Of a DNA stretch of 64,000 bases, positions 48,855 through 64,000 are shown piece after piece (the stretch's first letter is position 1; each line of letters opens with the position of its first letter). The translations under genes were made by a program, and so were the position numbers. The stretch comes from Adiantum capillus-veneris (lineage: Eukaryota > Streptophyta > Polypodiopsida > Polypodiales > Pteridaceae). The stretch lies in NCBI GenBank assembly GCA_014529385.2, contig CM043959.1, positions 49,105,928 to 49,169,927 on the forward strand, given 5' to 3'. The notes under the pieces are model-generated. The model worked only from the letters and a program-made list of their open reading frames with translations, was not told where the DNA came from and ran no database searches.

Positions 48855-49614
48855 GATGCAGTCCAAGGGCTAGAGGGGCAAGCCGGGGGTTAACAGAGGT
48901 TAGTGGTGGATGAGGGTAAACTTGTCCGATGTAGTTCTGCTACAGAATCTTCATGCCAAGAGTTAAAGCAAGTTGTGTGCTGCATTCGGCCTTTTTGAGA
49001 AAGAGAGAGAGAGAGAGAGCCTGTCGATTAGCGCTGCTACAAAACGCGAAGCAGGGCCATCCCGGGGTGGGGGTAAGGGAGAAGGTGGAAAGAGGTTTTT
49101 CTGTATAATGCAGGTGTCGACTAAAGTCAAGCAGGCTTATGTGGTGTGGGTGTTATAGCGTGCGCTTGTGATATGCCTGTGTTGAAGCGCAACAATACAG
49201 TGTAGAGTGTTGAAGCACAGCCAAACAGTGAGGAGGTAGGGGTTGTTAAAGGCAACAATCAATAGTGCAGGTTAGCGTAGAGCTAAAAGTTAAGGAAGCC
49301 ATGGCTAAAGTCGGGTTTCAAGCCTAAGGGAAAAATGAAGCATGTGGGATGCGAGGAAGTGAAGAAGGAGGAGCTTACGCTCGTGGGAGATGCCCCATCG
49401 TGTCAAAGGCAAGAGCCAACAAAGTCTTGGGAGTTGAGTAGAACAACGGCGTTATCCTAGTAGTATAGAGGAGGAAAATTCAAAAAACCAGCCAGGTAAG
49501 CATGACGGGAGTGCGTTTTAAGGGTGTAGAGGTGCCTGGATAAAAGAGGTGAGAGTAACGGAAGGGGAAAGAGCTTGAAGGCATAAGCCTTGGGGAAGGA
49601 AGGAAAGGGTAGTT
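48855..49614. other. Interval between CACTA end and chromovirus LTR, no gene
   Basis: A short GA run at 49001-49019 and G-rich sequence without recognised motifs. Possibly old LTR sequence. Confidence 0.5.
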
Positions 49615-51206
49615 TGTAACATTTAATGGCCTAGTAACTTGTGTGTAGCGGAAAATAACATAGACATAGTGAGCATTTCATTAGAATAGATTCCTAGTTA
49701 GCATAGCAAAAGTGCTTGGATGGAGAGACCAACAAAAGTATAACACCTAGTTAGATAGGCATGAACAATACTTCAAAACGAGAGAGAAACTAAGCTATTG
49801 ACAACAGTTGAGGACCGGATTTACGTGGAGCCGGTCCCCCCTCCAAAAGGCTTTGTATTCTAGGTTTCCCCCATCAAGGGAGACATTTTACAATACAATA
49901 CTTTGTGTTCCTTTAATAACTTGTTGGTGCAATGAAGATGGAAGCTCAATCACCAAGCTCACACTTATAAAACACAACATCAATTCCCTCACGGTCTCAA
50001 ACCCAAGACCTCACACACCTTCGAAGATGGTGAGAGCTAGCGGGATATGAGAGTGGATAGAGAGGAAGAAGCAGTATTCTTACGAGAAAGAAGTATATCT
50101 CCTCACATAATCACTCATAAGCTTAGCATAGCTTAGTAATTAGCATGGTAGAGAAGATGAGTATGCATTGGAGCTTGGCTCTTGGTTGGATTTGCACCAC
50201 AAAGCCAAGAGTTGTTGGTGTAGGCCTCCCTTCTCACAAGCTTGGAGTAGATGATGAGCTTTCCATTAAATCTTGAGAAGGAGAGAGAGTCCTCTTTGCT
50301 TCACACATGAGATTGTGTGAGTGTGTGTGTGTGTGATAATGCCTTGCCAAAAGCAGCCCCCTCTCTCTCTCGGTCGACCCCTCTTGATTTTTACTCATGT
50401 TGGCATCCCATTGGACCCTGTAAAGCCTAGCCAATGATAATTAATAAGCATAAGTGATAGCCTTCTGACATGTGTCCCCCTTTCCCCTTTTGGTGATAGC
50501 TTTAGTAATTAAATAATGCAATTTAATTCACATTGGACCCCTTAGTCTTCTAGCCAATAGGAATCAAGCAAGCCATTGGGCTACTGAATGCTCATTGGAC
50601 CCCTTGGGAGACTGTCCAATAGTCTTCTAGAGAGCTTAATTTCTATTGGTTCTTTTATCAAGTGTTTTTAAATGAATTAAACTAAATTTTCTCTAGCCTA
50701 ATTCTCATTGGTCCACCTCTATGGTCATCCAACAGGATTTGAATGCACCTTGGGGGCAACTGGGCTAGGGAGCTGACACGTGTTCCCTATTCCCTTTGTG
50801 TAAAGGGAGCTTGCTAGAGTGTGTGTGAGTTTCTCTCGCATCCCCTACTAAAAGGGCTCACCCCCTCCAAGATAGGGATGTGGGAAGACTTTTGAGTCTT
50901 CCAACAAGCATCCAATATGCCCTAGGTTTTGACCATTGGACCTAACCTTTGAATTTTGGAACCTTAGCATTTTGGAAGTCTTAATGGGCTTAACCTTAGG
51001 GTCTTTGAAGCCTATTGTTTCACATTTCTCTTTTGAAGATGGGCCCCCCTTTGGATCCCTATTTCCTCCCTTTGGATCCCTACTATGACCGGTATGCCAG
51101 CTTAACCAATATTCTAGCTTTTTCTCCCCGGGTACTTCCCCATATTAAATGATCAGTTTAACATGAGAAAATCATTTAGGAGAATTAGATATTAGTTATT
51201 ATGAAA
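49615..51206 (-). repeat. LTR A: 3' LTR of the outer chromovirus
   Basis: Begins TGTAACATTTAATGGCC on the + strand and matches LTR B (51814) and LTR C (59383) along its length. Its far end reads ATGAAA where the others have ATGACA, so the terminal CA is mutated. Here the GT tract is short (gtgtgtgtgag, about 50820); it is expanded in B and C. Confidence 0.88.
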
Positions 51207-51813
51207 TTACCTCTCTCTGGAAATCATAGTCGTCCGGGATAGAGAAGATAAAGCCTAGTCATTAGTCCTTTTTCTAGCGGGTAGAGGATCCCTATTTTAC
51301 CCTACGACATCGTTCCAGAATGGATGACTAATCTATTTGGCGCTTGAGACCCTAAGCTGCTGCAAGCATGTCTACTTATTAGTCCTATCAATCTTCCATA
51401 GTAGAGTGACAAGCTCTACTTAGTGTTTGGAAGACGTCGTCTCTGCAAACTTGATCCTAAGCATGCATACTACTTAACATTTGTGCACAATAAAGAAAAA
51501 GAGAGTCTTATAAGACAAAAAAAAAAAAATCATTTTAAACATTTGTACATTTGCTTACTCTAGGGAAGCATTGTAAGCATTGACAAGTTTTAGGTTATCC
51601 TTTAATTGTATGCCTTGCATCCATCTAGCATCTTCAAAGGGATGGTTCTTAAACTTAATAAGATACCCTTGAATAATCTTATCGCCTCTCAATACCTTGT
51701 CTTCATGTCGAAGAATGGACTCGGGCTGCAGCACCTCTTCTTGGTCCTCGATCTCCGGTGGGTCACTCAATGGTCGGTTCTTGAGGTGGATGTCCTTTGT
51801 AACGCTTTAGTAG
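51207..51813 (-). pseudogene. Outer chromovirus: pol 3' end with chromodomain
   Basis: The minus-strand frame at 51555-51770 reads EIEDQEEVLQPESILRHEDK followed by VLRGDKIIQGYLIKFKNHPF and DARWMQ, a chromodomain of the kind found at the integrase end of chromoviruses (hydrophobic-Lys-Trp block). 51207-51554 is the 3' untranslated part between stop and LTR, with a purine-rich stretch (AGAGAGAGGTAA on the minus strand) at the LTR edge. The frame stops abruptly at 51813 at the AGTAG target site; the rest of this element resumes at 60770. Confidence 0.85.
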
Positions 51814-53478
<1,665 letters not shown>

Positions 53479-53829
53479 TTACCTCTCTCTTGAAATCATA
53501 GTCGTCCTCGACTATGGGGTAGAGAAGATAAATCATATTCATTAGTCCTTTTCTTAGCAGGTATAGGATCCCTATGTTACCCTAGGACATCATTCCACAA
53601 TGGATGACTAGTCCATTTGGTGCTTGAGAGCCTAAGGCTGCCGCAAGCATGTATGCACATTAGTCCTATCATCTTCCATAGTAGAGTGACAAGCTCTACT
53701 TGGTGTTCGGGAGACGTCGTCTCCGCAAACTTGATCTAAGCGTGTATACTACTTCATTTTTGTGCACAATAAAGAAAAAGAGAGTCTTATAAGACAAAAA
53801 TTTTGTTCAATTTTAACATTTGTACATTT

Positions 53830-56800
53830 GCTTACTCTTTGGAAGCATTGTAAGCATTGACAAGGTTTAGGTTATCCTTTAATTGTATGCCTTGTATCCA
53901 TCTAGCATCTTCAAAAGGATAATTCTTAAACTTAATAAAATATCGTCGGATAGTCTTATCACCTCTTAGTACCTTGTCTTCATGTCAGAGAATGGACTCG
54001 AGCTGCAGCACCTCCTCTTGGTCCTCGATTTCCAGTGGGTCTTCAATAGTTGGTTCTTGAGGTGGCTCTCCTTTGTAAGGCTTTAGTAGGCTCACATGGA
54101 AAGCATTGTGTATGAGCCAATGGTTGGGCAACTTGACTTGATAGGCCATCTCATTGATTGGGCTAAGAATCTAGAATGGACCATAGTACCTTTTTGCTAA
54201 CTTAGCATAGTACTTTTGCTAACTTAGCATAGTACTTTTGGTGTCCCGTAGGATTCTTGCCCGTCGTGTGCCTTAATCGAGCATTGATTGGCCTAAGAAT
54301 CTAGAATGGACCATAGTACCTTTTTGCTAACTTAGCATAGTACTTTTGGTGTCCCGTAGGATTCTTGCCCATCGTGTGCCTTAATCGAGCCTTGGGAAAT
54401 TTAAGCAAGGCCCAATCATTTTCTTTAAAGGCTTGGGCTCTTTTGTGCTAGTCAGCAGCATCCTTTTGCCTTTGTTGTGAGATAGAGATACCATCCTTAA
54501 TCTTTTGTAAAGATCCTTGTAGGTCTCGGCTATACTCATCTGCAGCCAAGATCTTCCCGTGTACCTTAAGTAGGAAGGGACTTTTTGATCTTCCCTCAAT
54601 TACCTCAAAAGGTGCTTTTCCCGTGGAAGTATGTACAGTGTTATTGTAGGCATACTCCACTAAGGGTAATTACTTATCCCATTGGGATCTTTGATCTACT
54701 TCCGTTACATAGGCTTTTAGTACATCGACAATTGTTAGGTTAGCTATTTCACTTTGGCCATCCGTTTGCGGGTGATAGGCCAAAGAGAAGTTTAGCCTTG
54801 TTCCTAAATTCTCAAAGAGACCCTTCCAGAAGTTACTGGTCATTCTAAGATCTCTATCCGACACTATGGACATTGGCAAGCCATGGTACTTGAAAATTTG
54901 TGAAATGAAGAGGGTTGCCATTTGATGGGCTTTGATAATCTTTTTGACAGGTATAAAATGAGCTTGTTTACTAAACCTGTCAACTATCGTCCATATTCCC
55001 GTATTCCCATGGATAGACTTAGGTAATCCAAAGATAAAATCCATGGATATGCTCTCCCATGGTGAATTAGGGATTGGCATGGTGATAGAGGGAAGCAACT
55101 TGAAGCAATCCAAGTTGCTTCCCTCTATCAAACTTCGTCTTTTGGCATACCACACATTTAGAAACATACTCTTGTATGTTTGCTTTCATGGTAGGCCAAT
55201 AGAAATATGTTTTAATCCCCTTTAGGGTAGACTAAATCCCTCTATGCCCTGCATAAGGAGGAGCATGAGATTCATACATAACTTCCTCACATGGTGAGCT
55301 AGTAAAGCATAGTCTATTGCCGTAGAGAAGATAACCATCTTGTAAAGTAAATGGTTCCTCTTTCTTCCCTAGTGCAAGGGCTGAAATCACATCTCTAAAA
55401 TCGGGATCAATAGCATACTCATCTATCATAGAAGATAGATCATTGTGAGTTGCTATGGAAACCGCATTGACGCTCGGCCTTCTTGAGAGTGCATTGGCTA
55501 CTTGATTATGCTTGCCAACAATGTGAGCAATATGAAAATGAAATTGAGAAAGAAAATTTTTCCACCTCATTTGTTTGTCAGAGAGCTTGGTCTGCGTCAT
55601 GAAGTACTTAAGACTTTGGTGATACGTTCGTAGAATGAAAGGAGTCCCCAATAAATAGTGCTTCCATGAGTCTAAGGCATGTAGAACTGCAAGGAGTTCC
55701 TTTTCATATATGCCTAGAGCTTTCTCAACAGGGTCGAGCCTTTGACTTTCATACCCTATGGTGTGCCCTTCTTGAAGCAAAACAGCTCCAAGGCAATCCA
55801 CAAGCATCACATTGGACCTCAAATGGCTTTGAGAGATCCGGTAAGGTAAGCACAGGTTGAGAGATAAGATTTTCTTTAAGCTTTTTGAAAGCATTGTTCT
55901 CCTTGGCAGACCATGTGTACTAACATTCTTCTTTGTTAGGTCATGTAATGGCTGCTATTAGTGAGAACTTTTCTATGAAGCATCTATAGTATGCACACAT
56001 ACCTATAAAGCTTCTTAGCTCATGAAGATTCCTTGGTTTAGGCCATCCTTTTATTACCTCTAACTTTGATGGATCCATTTGGATTCCATCTTGAGAGATA
56101 ATATGCCCTAAATACTGAATCTCTTGCAAGAAAAATTCACTTTTCTTTCGATTAACATAAAGTTTATTCTCTCTTAGAACTTGAAATATTACCTGGACGT
56201 GTTGCTTGTGTTCATCTAATGAATTAGAGTAGATGATGATATCATCAAAGAATAGTCCAGTAAATGTTCAGTGAGGCCTGAATAGCTTCTCCATCAAGCG
56301 GTTGAATGTGGCTGGTGCATTGGTCAATCCAAAAGGCATGACAATGTATTCATAAAGACCAATCGTAGTGCAAAATGCGGTCTTTACAATGTCTTGATCG
56401 ACTATCCTTATTTGATGATAGCCACTTTTTAGGTCAATCCTACTAAAGTAGGTGGACCCTTGTAGTTTATCAAACAGGTCTTCTACCCGTGGAACAGGAA
56501 ACCTATTTTTGATAGTGATCCTATTTAGTGCTCTATAGTCGACACACATACGTTATGTGTCGTCTTTCTTTTGCACTTGTAGCACAGGAGAACAAAATGG
56601 AGATGAGCTAGGCCTAACCATGCCCTTCTCAACTAACTCATGCACTTGCCGCATAATCTCCTTTTGTTGAGCTTGAGAAACTCTATAAGGAGTTTTGTTA
56701 GGCAGTGAACTTCCTGGAAGAAGTTCGATTGCATGGTCATTTCCTCGTTTAGGAGGTAGCTCACAAGGGATGTCGTCAATAAAGACATCTTGAAACCCTT

Positions 56801-57330
56801 GAGAAAATTGGATAACTTGAAAATAGAGCTCTTTATTGACTTGTTGAAAGCTTGTGTATGTACAATGGGTATAGTGTCACTCATTTCCTTAGCATCTATA
56901 TACATATCTTTTTTCCTGAACTTAAAGGAGATTCTCCTTTCAGGGAATTTAACATTGGTAGCCATGCGATCAAACCATGGTGCCCCTAGGATTACATCCT
57001 CATGCTTGTGAGGAGAGATAAAGAAGTCCTCTTTGTCCACATAGCTTTAGACATGTAGCCTCAATTTCCCGATTAAGGGAGTGACTGAAGCTTCTTGCCC
57101 CTTGAAAGCACCGTCTGTGGGTAGGACATCTCCCATCTCGTAGGTTTGTATGCCTAGCTTGGTGGTCAACTCTATAGATATAAAATTATGAGTAGAACCG
57201 GGGTCAAAGAGAATAAAAGCATCATGTTCTCTTACCTTTCCCCAAGCATGGCATAGAGGAGATCCTTTGTGGTGAGTTTCCTTCTCTTGGATTTCGACCA
57301 AGGTAGCTCTAGGAGGATCATGGCGGTTGT
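53830..57330 (-). pseudogene. Inner chromovirus pol: protease, RT, RNase H, integrase, chromodomain
   Basis: Minus strand, in order: protease LFDPGSTHNFIS (about 57180-57215, DPG in place of the usual DSG/DTG); RT with [34 protein letters not shown] and FFDDIIIYS (about 56230-56255); RNase H (GAVLLQEGHTIGYESQRL, ALSRRPSVNAVS); integrase zinc region (HAPPYAGHRG); integrase core with Asp in SMDFIFGLP, Asp in VSDRDLRM and Glu in QTDGQSEIANL; a GPF-type region with LIHNAFHVSLLKPYKG; and a chromodomain (HEDKVLRGDKTIRRYFIKFK, about 53890-53990). Stops and frameshifts separate most domains. It also holds a 130 bp tandem duplication (54152 on) and a new inverted repeat (55083-55130). Confidence 0.9.
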
Positions 57331-58965
57331 TCTTTTGGGGACAAGTGCGGTACGCATGCCCTTGTTCAGCGCACTTGAAACATCGGTTATCCTTGCGATA
57401 ACGCTCAAGCTCTTCAAGAGAGAGTTTATTTTTGCCTTTATAAACTCCTTTCTCTTTAGATTTGTTGGAGTTGCCCTTAGGAGACTTTTGGACATTGTCC
57501 TTCCCCTTAGGCTCATTGGAACCCTTGTTTTCAGGGGGCTTAGAATTCCTCTTAGCCCCTGTTTGGAAATTTATTCGAGAGGCCACCATAGTATGATGTA
57601 TTACCACCGATATGGTGTGTGGCCTTTGGGAGTTACTCTGCCATTTCTTCGGTTAAGCCCGCACAAAATTGCTGCTTTTGCTCTCCAAAATCCAACTTTT
57701 TGAAGACAGTGGCTCTGAGTTGTAGGTCCCAAAACTTGTCTACATATTTGTGGATGGATTCATAGGGAGAGAGCTTCAAGCTTTGCCATTCGGTGAGTAC
57801 TTTGTCTTTGGCATCGGTGGCCAAAAACTGCTTCATAGTGGAAGCTCTAAAACTTTCCATGTTCGTGGAGCTTCACCGTTGGCCCGTAGGCTAGACCACC
57901 ATTGTCTGGCGGACTTTTGAAAGTGTATAGCTACATGACATAGCTTAGAGGACTCTGTGAAGCCCTCATCTCCGAACGCCGCATCAAATTGTTGGATAAA
58001 GGCCAAGACTTTTTCCGTAGCACCAAAAGTGCCATCATAGTAAGGAAAGAGATGCTCTTCCCTCCCTCTTTGAATTTCTTGAGCTTGGACGACCTCTTCC
58101 ACGCGGCATAGGATTTCCTATGGCCTCTTCTTTTTTTATGATTCAAAGGTTGCACCATCACTTTCTTCAGAAGATGAAGAATTTGAGGAAGATGGAGAAG
58201 AGGGTGACCTCTTTCTCGCCTTTTTTTGGCCTTGATCTTCGTTGTCTTGACCATCACTTTCATAAGAGGAAGAGGATGAAGAAGATGGAGAAGAGGGTGT
58301 CCTCTTTATCGCCTTTTTCTTCTCTTGCTTTTTGTCATCCCTCTTTGAAGTATGGTGTGGAGAAGTATACGATGGTCTTCTCCATTTTGGAGGTGATGGA
58401 GAGCATTTAGCCCGCCGTCTTCATGGAGCCATCTCCGCCAAGGTGGCGGGAGACTCACTTCTTTCTCGTTCCTTTGGTGGAGGCTCTTGAGTTCTCCTTT
58501 GAGAAGGAGATGCGTCATCAAGGAGCAAATTTCTGAGCCCTTCATAGGGATCCTCTTCTTCTTCCCGAATTGGAGAGAGACCTCTTTTGGAAGTCTCGCA
58601 AGGAGGCTTCCTAGGTGTTCTCTCGTCATGGTGCGGAGCTTGGAGAATCCCATGAGCACGAAGCTACCGTTGCACTTCAGTTTGGAGGGATGGATTGCCC
58701 ATGGCTTGTTGAAGCCTAGAAACAAGATAGTTAACAAGCATCGGGGCATCATTAGTAGCTTGCTCATTAGCAAAATCAAAGTTTGGAGAATCCCATGAGC
58801 ACGAAGCTACCGTTGCACTTCAGTTTGGAGGGATGGATTGCCCATGGCTTGTTGAAGCCTAGAAACAAGATAGTTAACAAGCATCGGGGCATCATTAGTA
58901 GCTTGCTCATTAGCAAAATCAAAGTTATCAACATTAATTTCACTCTCTTTACTATTGTCAACCAT
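57331..58965 (-). pseudogene. Inner chromovirus gag with CCHC zinc knuckle
   Basis: It starts at ATG 58965 with MVDNSKESEINVDNFDFANE and reaches a TAG after about 52 residues. A 143 bp tandem duplication (58641-58926) disrupts the N-terminal part. An acidic/basic low-complexity stretch (58100-58450) follows, then the gag core (HLFPYYDGTFGATEKVLAFI, SARQWWSSLRAN, 57860-58090), YVDKFWDLQLRATV and the knuckle CFKCAEQGHAYRTC (about 57345-57388). Several frames are needed. The order matches Retrotrans_gag proteins of chromoviruses. Confidence 0.82.
58641..58926. repeat. 143 bp tandem duplication in gag
   Basis: 58641-58783 is repeated at 58784-58926 with no difference that I can see, so it is recent. 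The length is not a multiple of three, so it shifts the frame. Confidence 0.9.
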
Positions 58966-59369
58966 TCTAACAACTTTTAGGTGTAAACATTTTAGGTGTA
59001 CTTTGGCACTTCAAGCCCTAGTTGCTACTCCTCTTTACCCCTTTAGAAAAAGCACTCAAGCTGCTATACCCGTGGCTTGAATACCATTAATTGCAAGGAA
59101 TAGAAGAGAGGGTCGTTCAACACCAAAACAGCACCGACTCCTGTCAAGCTTCTAATAGCTCAATAGTAGTTAAGCCATAGGCAAGCCTCGCAGGAATCCA
59201 CTAATCATACCATAGCTCTCGACGGTGATGCCCCGTTAACTGCACAAAGGCAGACACACTGCAAGGCTGAAAAATCCCTATTCTACTTACTCACATGCAA
59301 TTAATAGTACCAACAATTTATAGCTAGCTTGAGGACTTCCCTTCTTGAGAAAGAAAAGAGAAACCTTGT

Positions 59370-59382
59370 GCTTTGATATCAA
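59370..59382 (-). promoter_or_regulatory. Primer binding site of the inner chromovirus
   Basis: The minus strand reads TTGATATCAAAGC at the LTR edge. TGATATCAAAGC matches the iMet site TGGTATCAGAGC at 10 of 12 positions. Confidence 0.65.
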
Positions 59383-60769
<1,387 letters not shown>

Positions 60770-63700
60770 AGTAGGCTCACATGAAAATCATTGTGTATGA
60801 GCCAATGAGTGACTGAGCAACTTGAGTTGATAGGCCATCTCATTGATTGGTCTAGGAACCATAGTACCGTTTTGCTAATTTAGCATAGTACTTTTGGTGT
60901 CCCATAGGATTCTTGCCCGTTGTGTGCCTTAATCGAGCCTTGGGAAATTTAAGCAAGACCCAATCATTTTCTTTAAAGGCTTGGGCTCTTCTGTGATTAT
61001 CAGCAGCAGCCTTTTGCCTTTGTTATGAGATACAGATAGCATCCTTAATTTTTTGGAAAGATTCTTGTAGGTCCCGGCTATACTTATCTGCAGCAAATAT
61101 CTTCCCCTGTACCTTAAGTAGCAAGGGACTTTTAGATGTTCCCTCTATTACCTCGAAAGGTGCTTTTCCCGTGGAGGTATGTACATGTATTATTGTAGGC
61201 ATACTCCACTAAGGGTAAGTACTTCTCCATCGGGACCTTTGATCTACTTTCATTACATAGGCTTTCAATAGATCAAGAATTGTTAGGTTAGCTATTTCAC
61301 TTTGGCCATCCGTTTGAGGGTGATAGGGCGAAGAGAAGTTTAGTCTTGTCCCTAAATTCTCAAAGAGACCCTTCCAGAAATTACTGGTCATTCTAGGATC
61401 TCTATCCGACACTATGGACATTGGCAAGCCATGGTACTTGAAGACTTGTGATATGAAGAGGGTTGTCATTTGATGGGCTTTGATAGTCTTTTTGATAGGT
61501 ATAAAATTAGCTTCTTTGTTGAACCTGTCTACTATCGTCCATATTCCCGTATTTCCATGGATAGACTTAAGAAATCCAAAGATAAAATCCATGGATATGC
61601 TCTCCCATGGTGAATTAGGGATTGGCAAAGGTTGAAGCAATCCACGTTCCTTCCCTCTGTCAAACTTCGTCTTTTGGCATACCACACATTTAGAAACATA
61701 CTCTTGTATGTTTTCTTTTGTGGCAGGTCAATAAAAATATGTTTCTATCTCTTTTAGGGTAGACTGAATCCCTCTATGCCCCGCATAAGGAGGAGCATGA
61801 GATTCATACATTACTTTCTCACGTAGTGAATTAGTAACGCATAGTCTATTGCCATAGAAAAGATAACCATCTTGTAAGGTAAATGGTTCCTCTTTCTTCC
61901 CTAGTGCAAGGGATGAAATCGCATCTCTAAAATTGGGATCAATAGCGTACTCATCTATCATAGAAGATAGATCATTGTGAGTTACTATGGAAACCGCATT
62001 CACTCTCTGCCGTCTTGAGAGTGCATCGGCTACTTCATTATACTTGCCAGCAACGTGAGCAATATGAAAATGAAATTGAAAAAAGAAATTTGTCCACCTC
62101 ATTTGTTTGTCAAGGAGCTTGGTCTGCGTCATGAAGTACTTAAGGCTTTGGTGATCCGCCCATAGAATGAAAGGAGTCCCCAATAAATAGTGCTTCCACG
62201 AGTTTAAGGCATGTAGAACTGCGAGGAGTTCCTTTTCATATATGCCTAGAGCTTTCTCAACAGGGTCAAGCCTTTGACTTTCATAGGCTATGGCGTGCCC
62301 TTCTTGGAGCAAAACAGCTCCAAGGCAATCACCACAAGTGTCACATTGGACCTCAAAATGCTTTGAGAGATACGGCAGTGTAAGCACAGGTTGAGAGATA
62401 AGGTTTTATTTAAACTTCTCGAAAGCATTTTTCTCCTTGGCAGACCATGTATACCTAATGTTTTTCTTTGTTAGGTCATGCAACAGTCCCACGATTTGTG
62501 AGAACTTTTCTATGAAGCATCTATAGTATGCACACATACCTATAAAGCTTCTTAGTTCATGTAGATTCCTTGGATTAGGCTACCCTTTTATTACCTCTAG
62601 CTTTGATGGATCCATTTGGATGCCATCTTGAGAGATAATTAATTTTTTGTAAGAAAAACTCACTTTTCTTTCGATTAATATAGAGTGTATTCTCTCGTAA
62701 CACTTGAAATATTCCCTGGAGGTGTTGCTTGTGTTCGTCTAGTGAATTAGAGTAGATGATTATATCATCAAAGAACACTCCAGTAAAGGTTCGATGAGGC
62801 CTGAATAGCTTCTCCATCAAGCGGTTAAATGTGGCCGGTGCATTGGTCAAGCCCAAAAGGCATGACAATGTATCCGTAAAGACCAAATGTAGTGCAAAAT
62901 GTGGTCTTTACAAAGTCTTGATTAACTATCCTTATTTAATGGTAGCCACTTTTTAGGTCAATCCTACTGAAGTAGGTCGACCCTTGTAGCTTATCAAATA
63001 GGTCTTCTACCAGAACGCGAAACCTATTCTTGATAGTGATCCTATTTAGTGCTCTATAGTCAACACACATACGATATGTGCGGTCTTTCTTTTGCACTAA
63101 TAACACGGGTAAACAAAAGGGAGATGAGCTAGGCCTAACCATGCCCTTATCAATTAACTCGTGCACTTTCTGCATAATCTCCTATGGTTGAGCTTGAGAA
63201 AATCTATAAGGAGGTTTATTAGGCGGGGAACTTCCTGGAAGAAGTTCAATTGCATGGTCATCATTGCCTCGTTTAGGAGGTAGTTCACAAGGGATGTCGT
63301 CAATAAAAACATCTTGAAATCCCTTGAGAAAATTGGATAACTCTAACTCCTTGTGATTGTTTATATTTTCTTTTGCTAAAGCATTAGGTTCATTTTGAGA
63401 ATCTTTAACAAAAATCATGTACACGGAAATAGAGCTCTTTATTGACTTATTGAAAGCTTGCATATGTACAATGGGTATGGTGTTACCCAACTCCTTAGCA
63501 TCTATGTACATATCTTTTGGCTTGAACCTAAAGTAGATTTTCCTTTCAGGGAATTTAACATTGGCAGCCATGCAATCAAACCTAGGTGCCCCTAGGATTA
63601 CATCCTCATGCTTGAGAGGACAGATAAAGAAGTCCCCTTTGTCCACATAGCTTTGGACATGGAGCCTCAATTTCCCAATTAAGGGAGTGACTGAAGCTTC

Positions 63701-64000
63701 TTGCCCCTTGAAAGCACCATCGGCGGGTAGGACATCTCCCATCTCATAGGCTTGGATGCCTAACTTAGTGGCCAACTCTATGGATATGAAATTGTGAGTA
63801 GAACCAGGGTCAAAGAGAATAAAAGCATCATGTTCTCTTACCTTTCCCCAAGCATGGCATAGAGGATATCCTTTGTGGTGAGAATCCTCTTCTTGGATTT
63901 CAACCAAGGTAGCTCTAGGAGGCTCATTTTGTGTATTCTTGTGGGGGCAAGCACGATAAACATGCCCTTCTCCCCGCACTTGAAACAACGGTTGTCCTTA
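60770..64000 (-). pseudogene. Outer chromovirus: pol and gag end, continuing past the window
   Basis: The sequence resumes at the AGTAG duplicate, in the integrase end of pol, where 51813 broke off. Minus strand: zinc knuckle at the window end (63930-64000, with HVYRACPHKN), protease LFDPGSTHNFIS (about 63785-63815), RT ([42 protein letters not shown] near 62760), RNase H (GAVLLQEGHAIAYESQRL, DALSRRQRVNAVS), the zinc region and integrase core (SMDFIFGFLKS, VSDRDPRM, QTDGQSEIANL). It is closely related to the inner element but has its own stops and frameshifts. Most of gag and the 5' LTR lie beyond 64000. Confidence 0.9.

Noticed and set aside
49808-50434. Small frames near the LTR A and LTR B starts (49808, 50234, 52019)
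   Set aside because: They lie within LTRs and differ between the LTR copies; no protein similarity.

Overview
This window looks like the repeat-rich nuclear DNA of a land plant. The evidence is long LTR retrotransposons of several plant lineages, a CACTA (En/Spm) transposon with the DUF4216 and Ptta/En/Spm-type domains, a Helitron with spliceosomal introns in a neighbouring gene, and many long (CT/GA)n and (GT)n arrays. I cannot name the species. The gag families, the Tat-type elements and the (CT)n arrays would suit a seed-free plant such as a fern, but that is a guess. I found no intact host gene, no convincing rRNA or tRNA gene and no CRISPR.

Layout. 1-8322: Ty3/gypsy element of the Tat type (Tat-1, + strand) with about 2.7 kb LTRs; its 5' LTR is cut by the window edge and its protease and most of its RT are missing. 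8323-13400: low-coding sequence with LTR-like pieces, a Copia RNase H tail (- strand), a gag scrap (+) and five (CT/GA)n arrays. 14100-14560: a degenerate tandem repeat. 15055-22321: the most unusual region, with three gene-like units on the + strand: a protein-kinase-like ORF, a Helitron Rep/helicase, and a spliced gene ending in a GIY-YIG nuclease domain. 22467-22635: another tandem repeat. 23000-26200: a Tat-like LTR remnant (+) and a decayed gag (-). 26200-29836: nothing recognisable.

29837-33638: Copia element (+) with a short LTR and an iMet primer site, broken at the RT active site where the LTR of a second Tat-type element begins. 33639-39827: Tat-2 (-), protease to integrase in one frame with only three stops and no gag. 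40444-41028: an orphan coiled-coil ORF. 41155-44730: a second Copia (-) with a 138 bp LTR, truncated in RT. About 44900-48854: the 3' part of a CACTA transposon, with the DUF4216 tail, a second ORF, a large nested palindrome, subterminal repeats and a terminal inverted repeat.

49615-64000: two chromodomain-bearing Ty3 elements (chromovirus type, both - strand) of the same family, one inserted inside the other. The inner one (51814-60769) is flanked by a 5 bp AGTAG duplication. The outer one resumes at 60770 and runs off the window.

Nearly every coding unit has stops or frameshifts, so the window is largely a graveyard. Tat-1 has near-identical LTRs around a wrecked interior, which suggests it moved using proteins supplied by another element. 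The kinase / Helitron / GIY-YIG cluster is the best candidate for an undescribed system.
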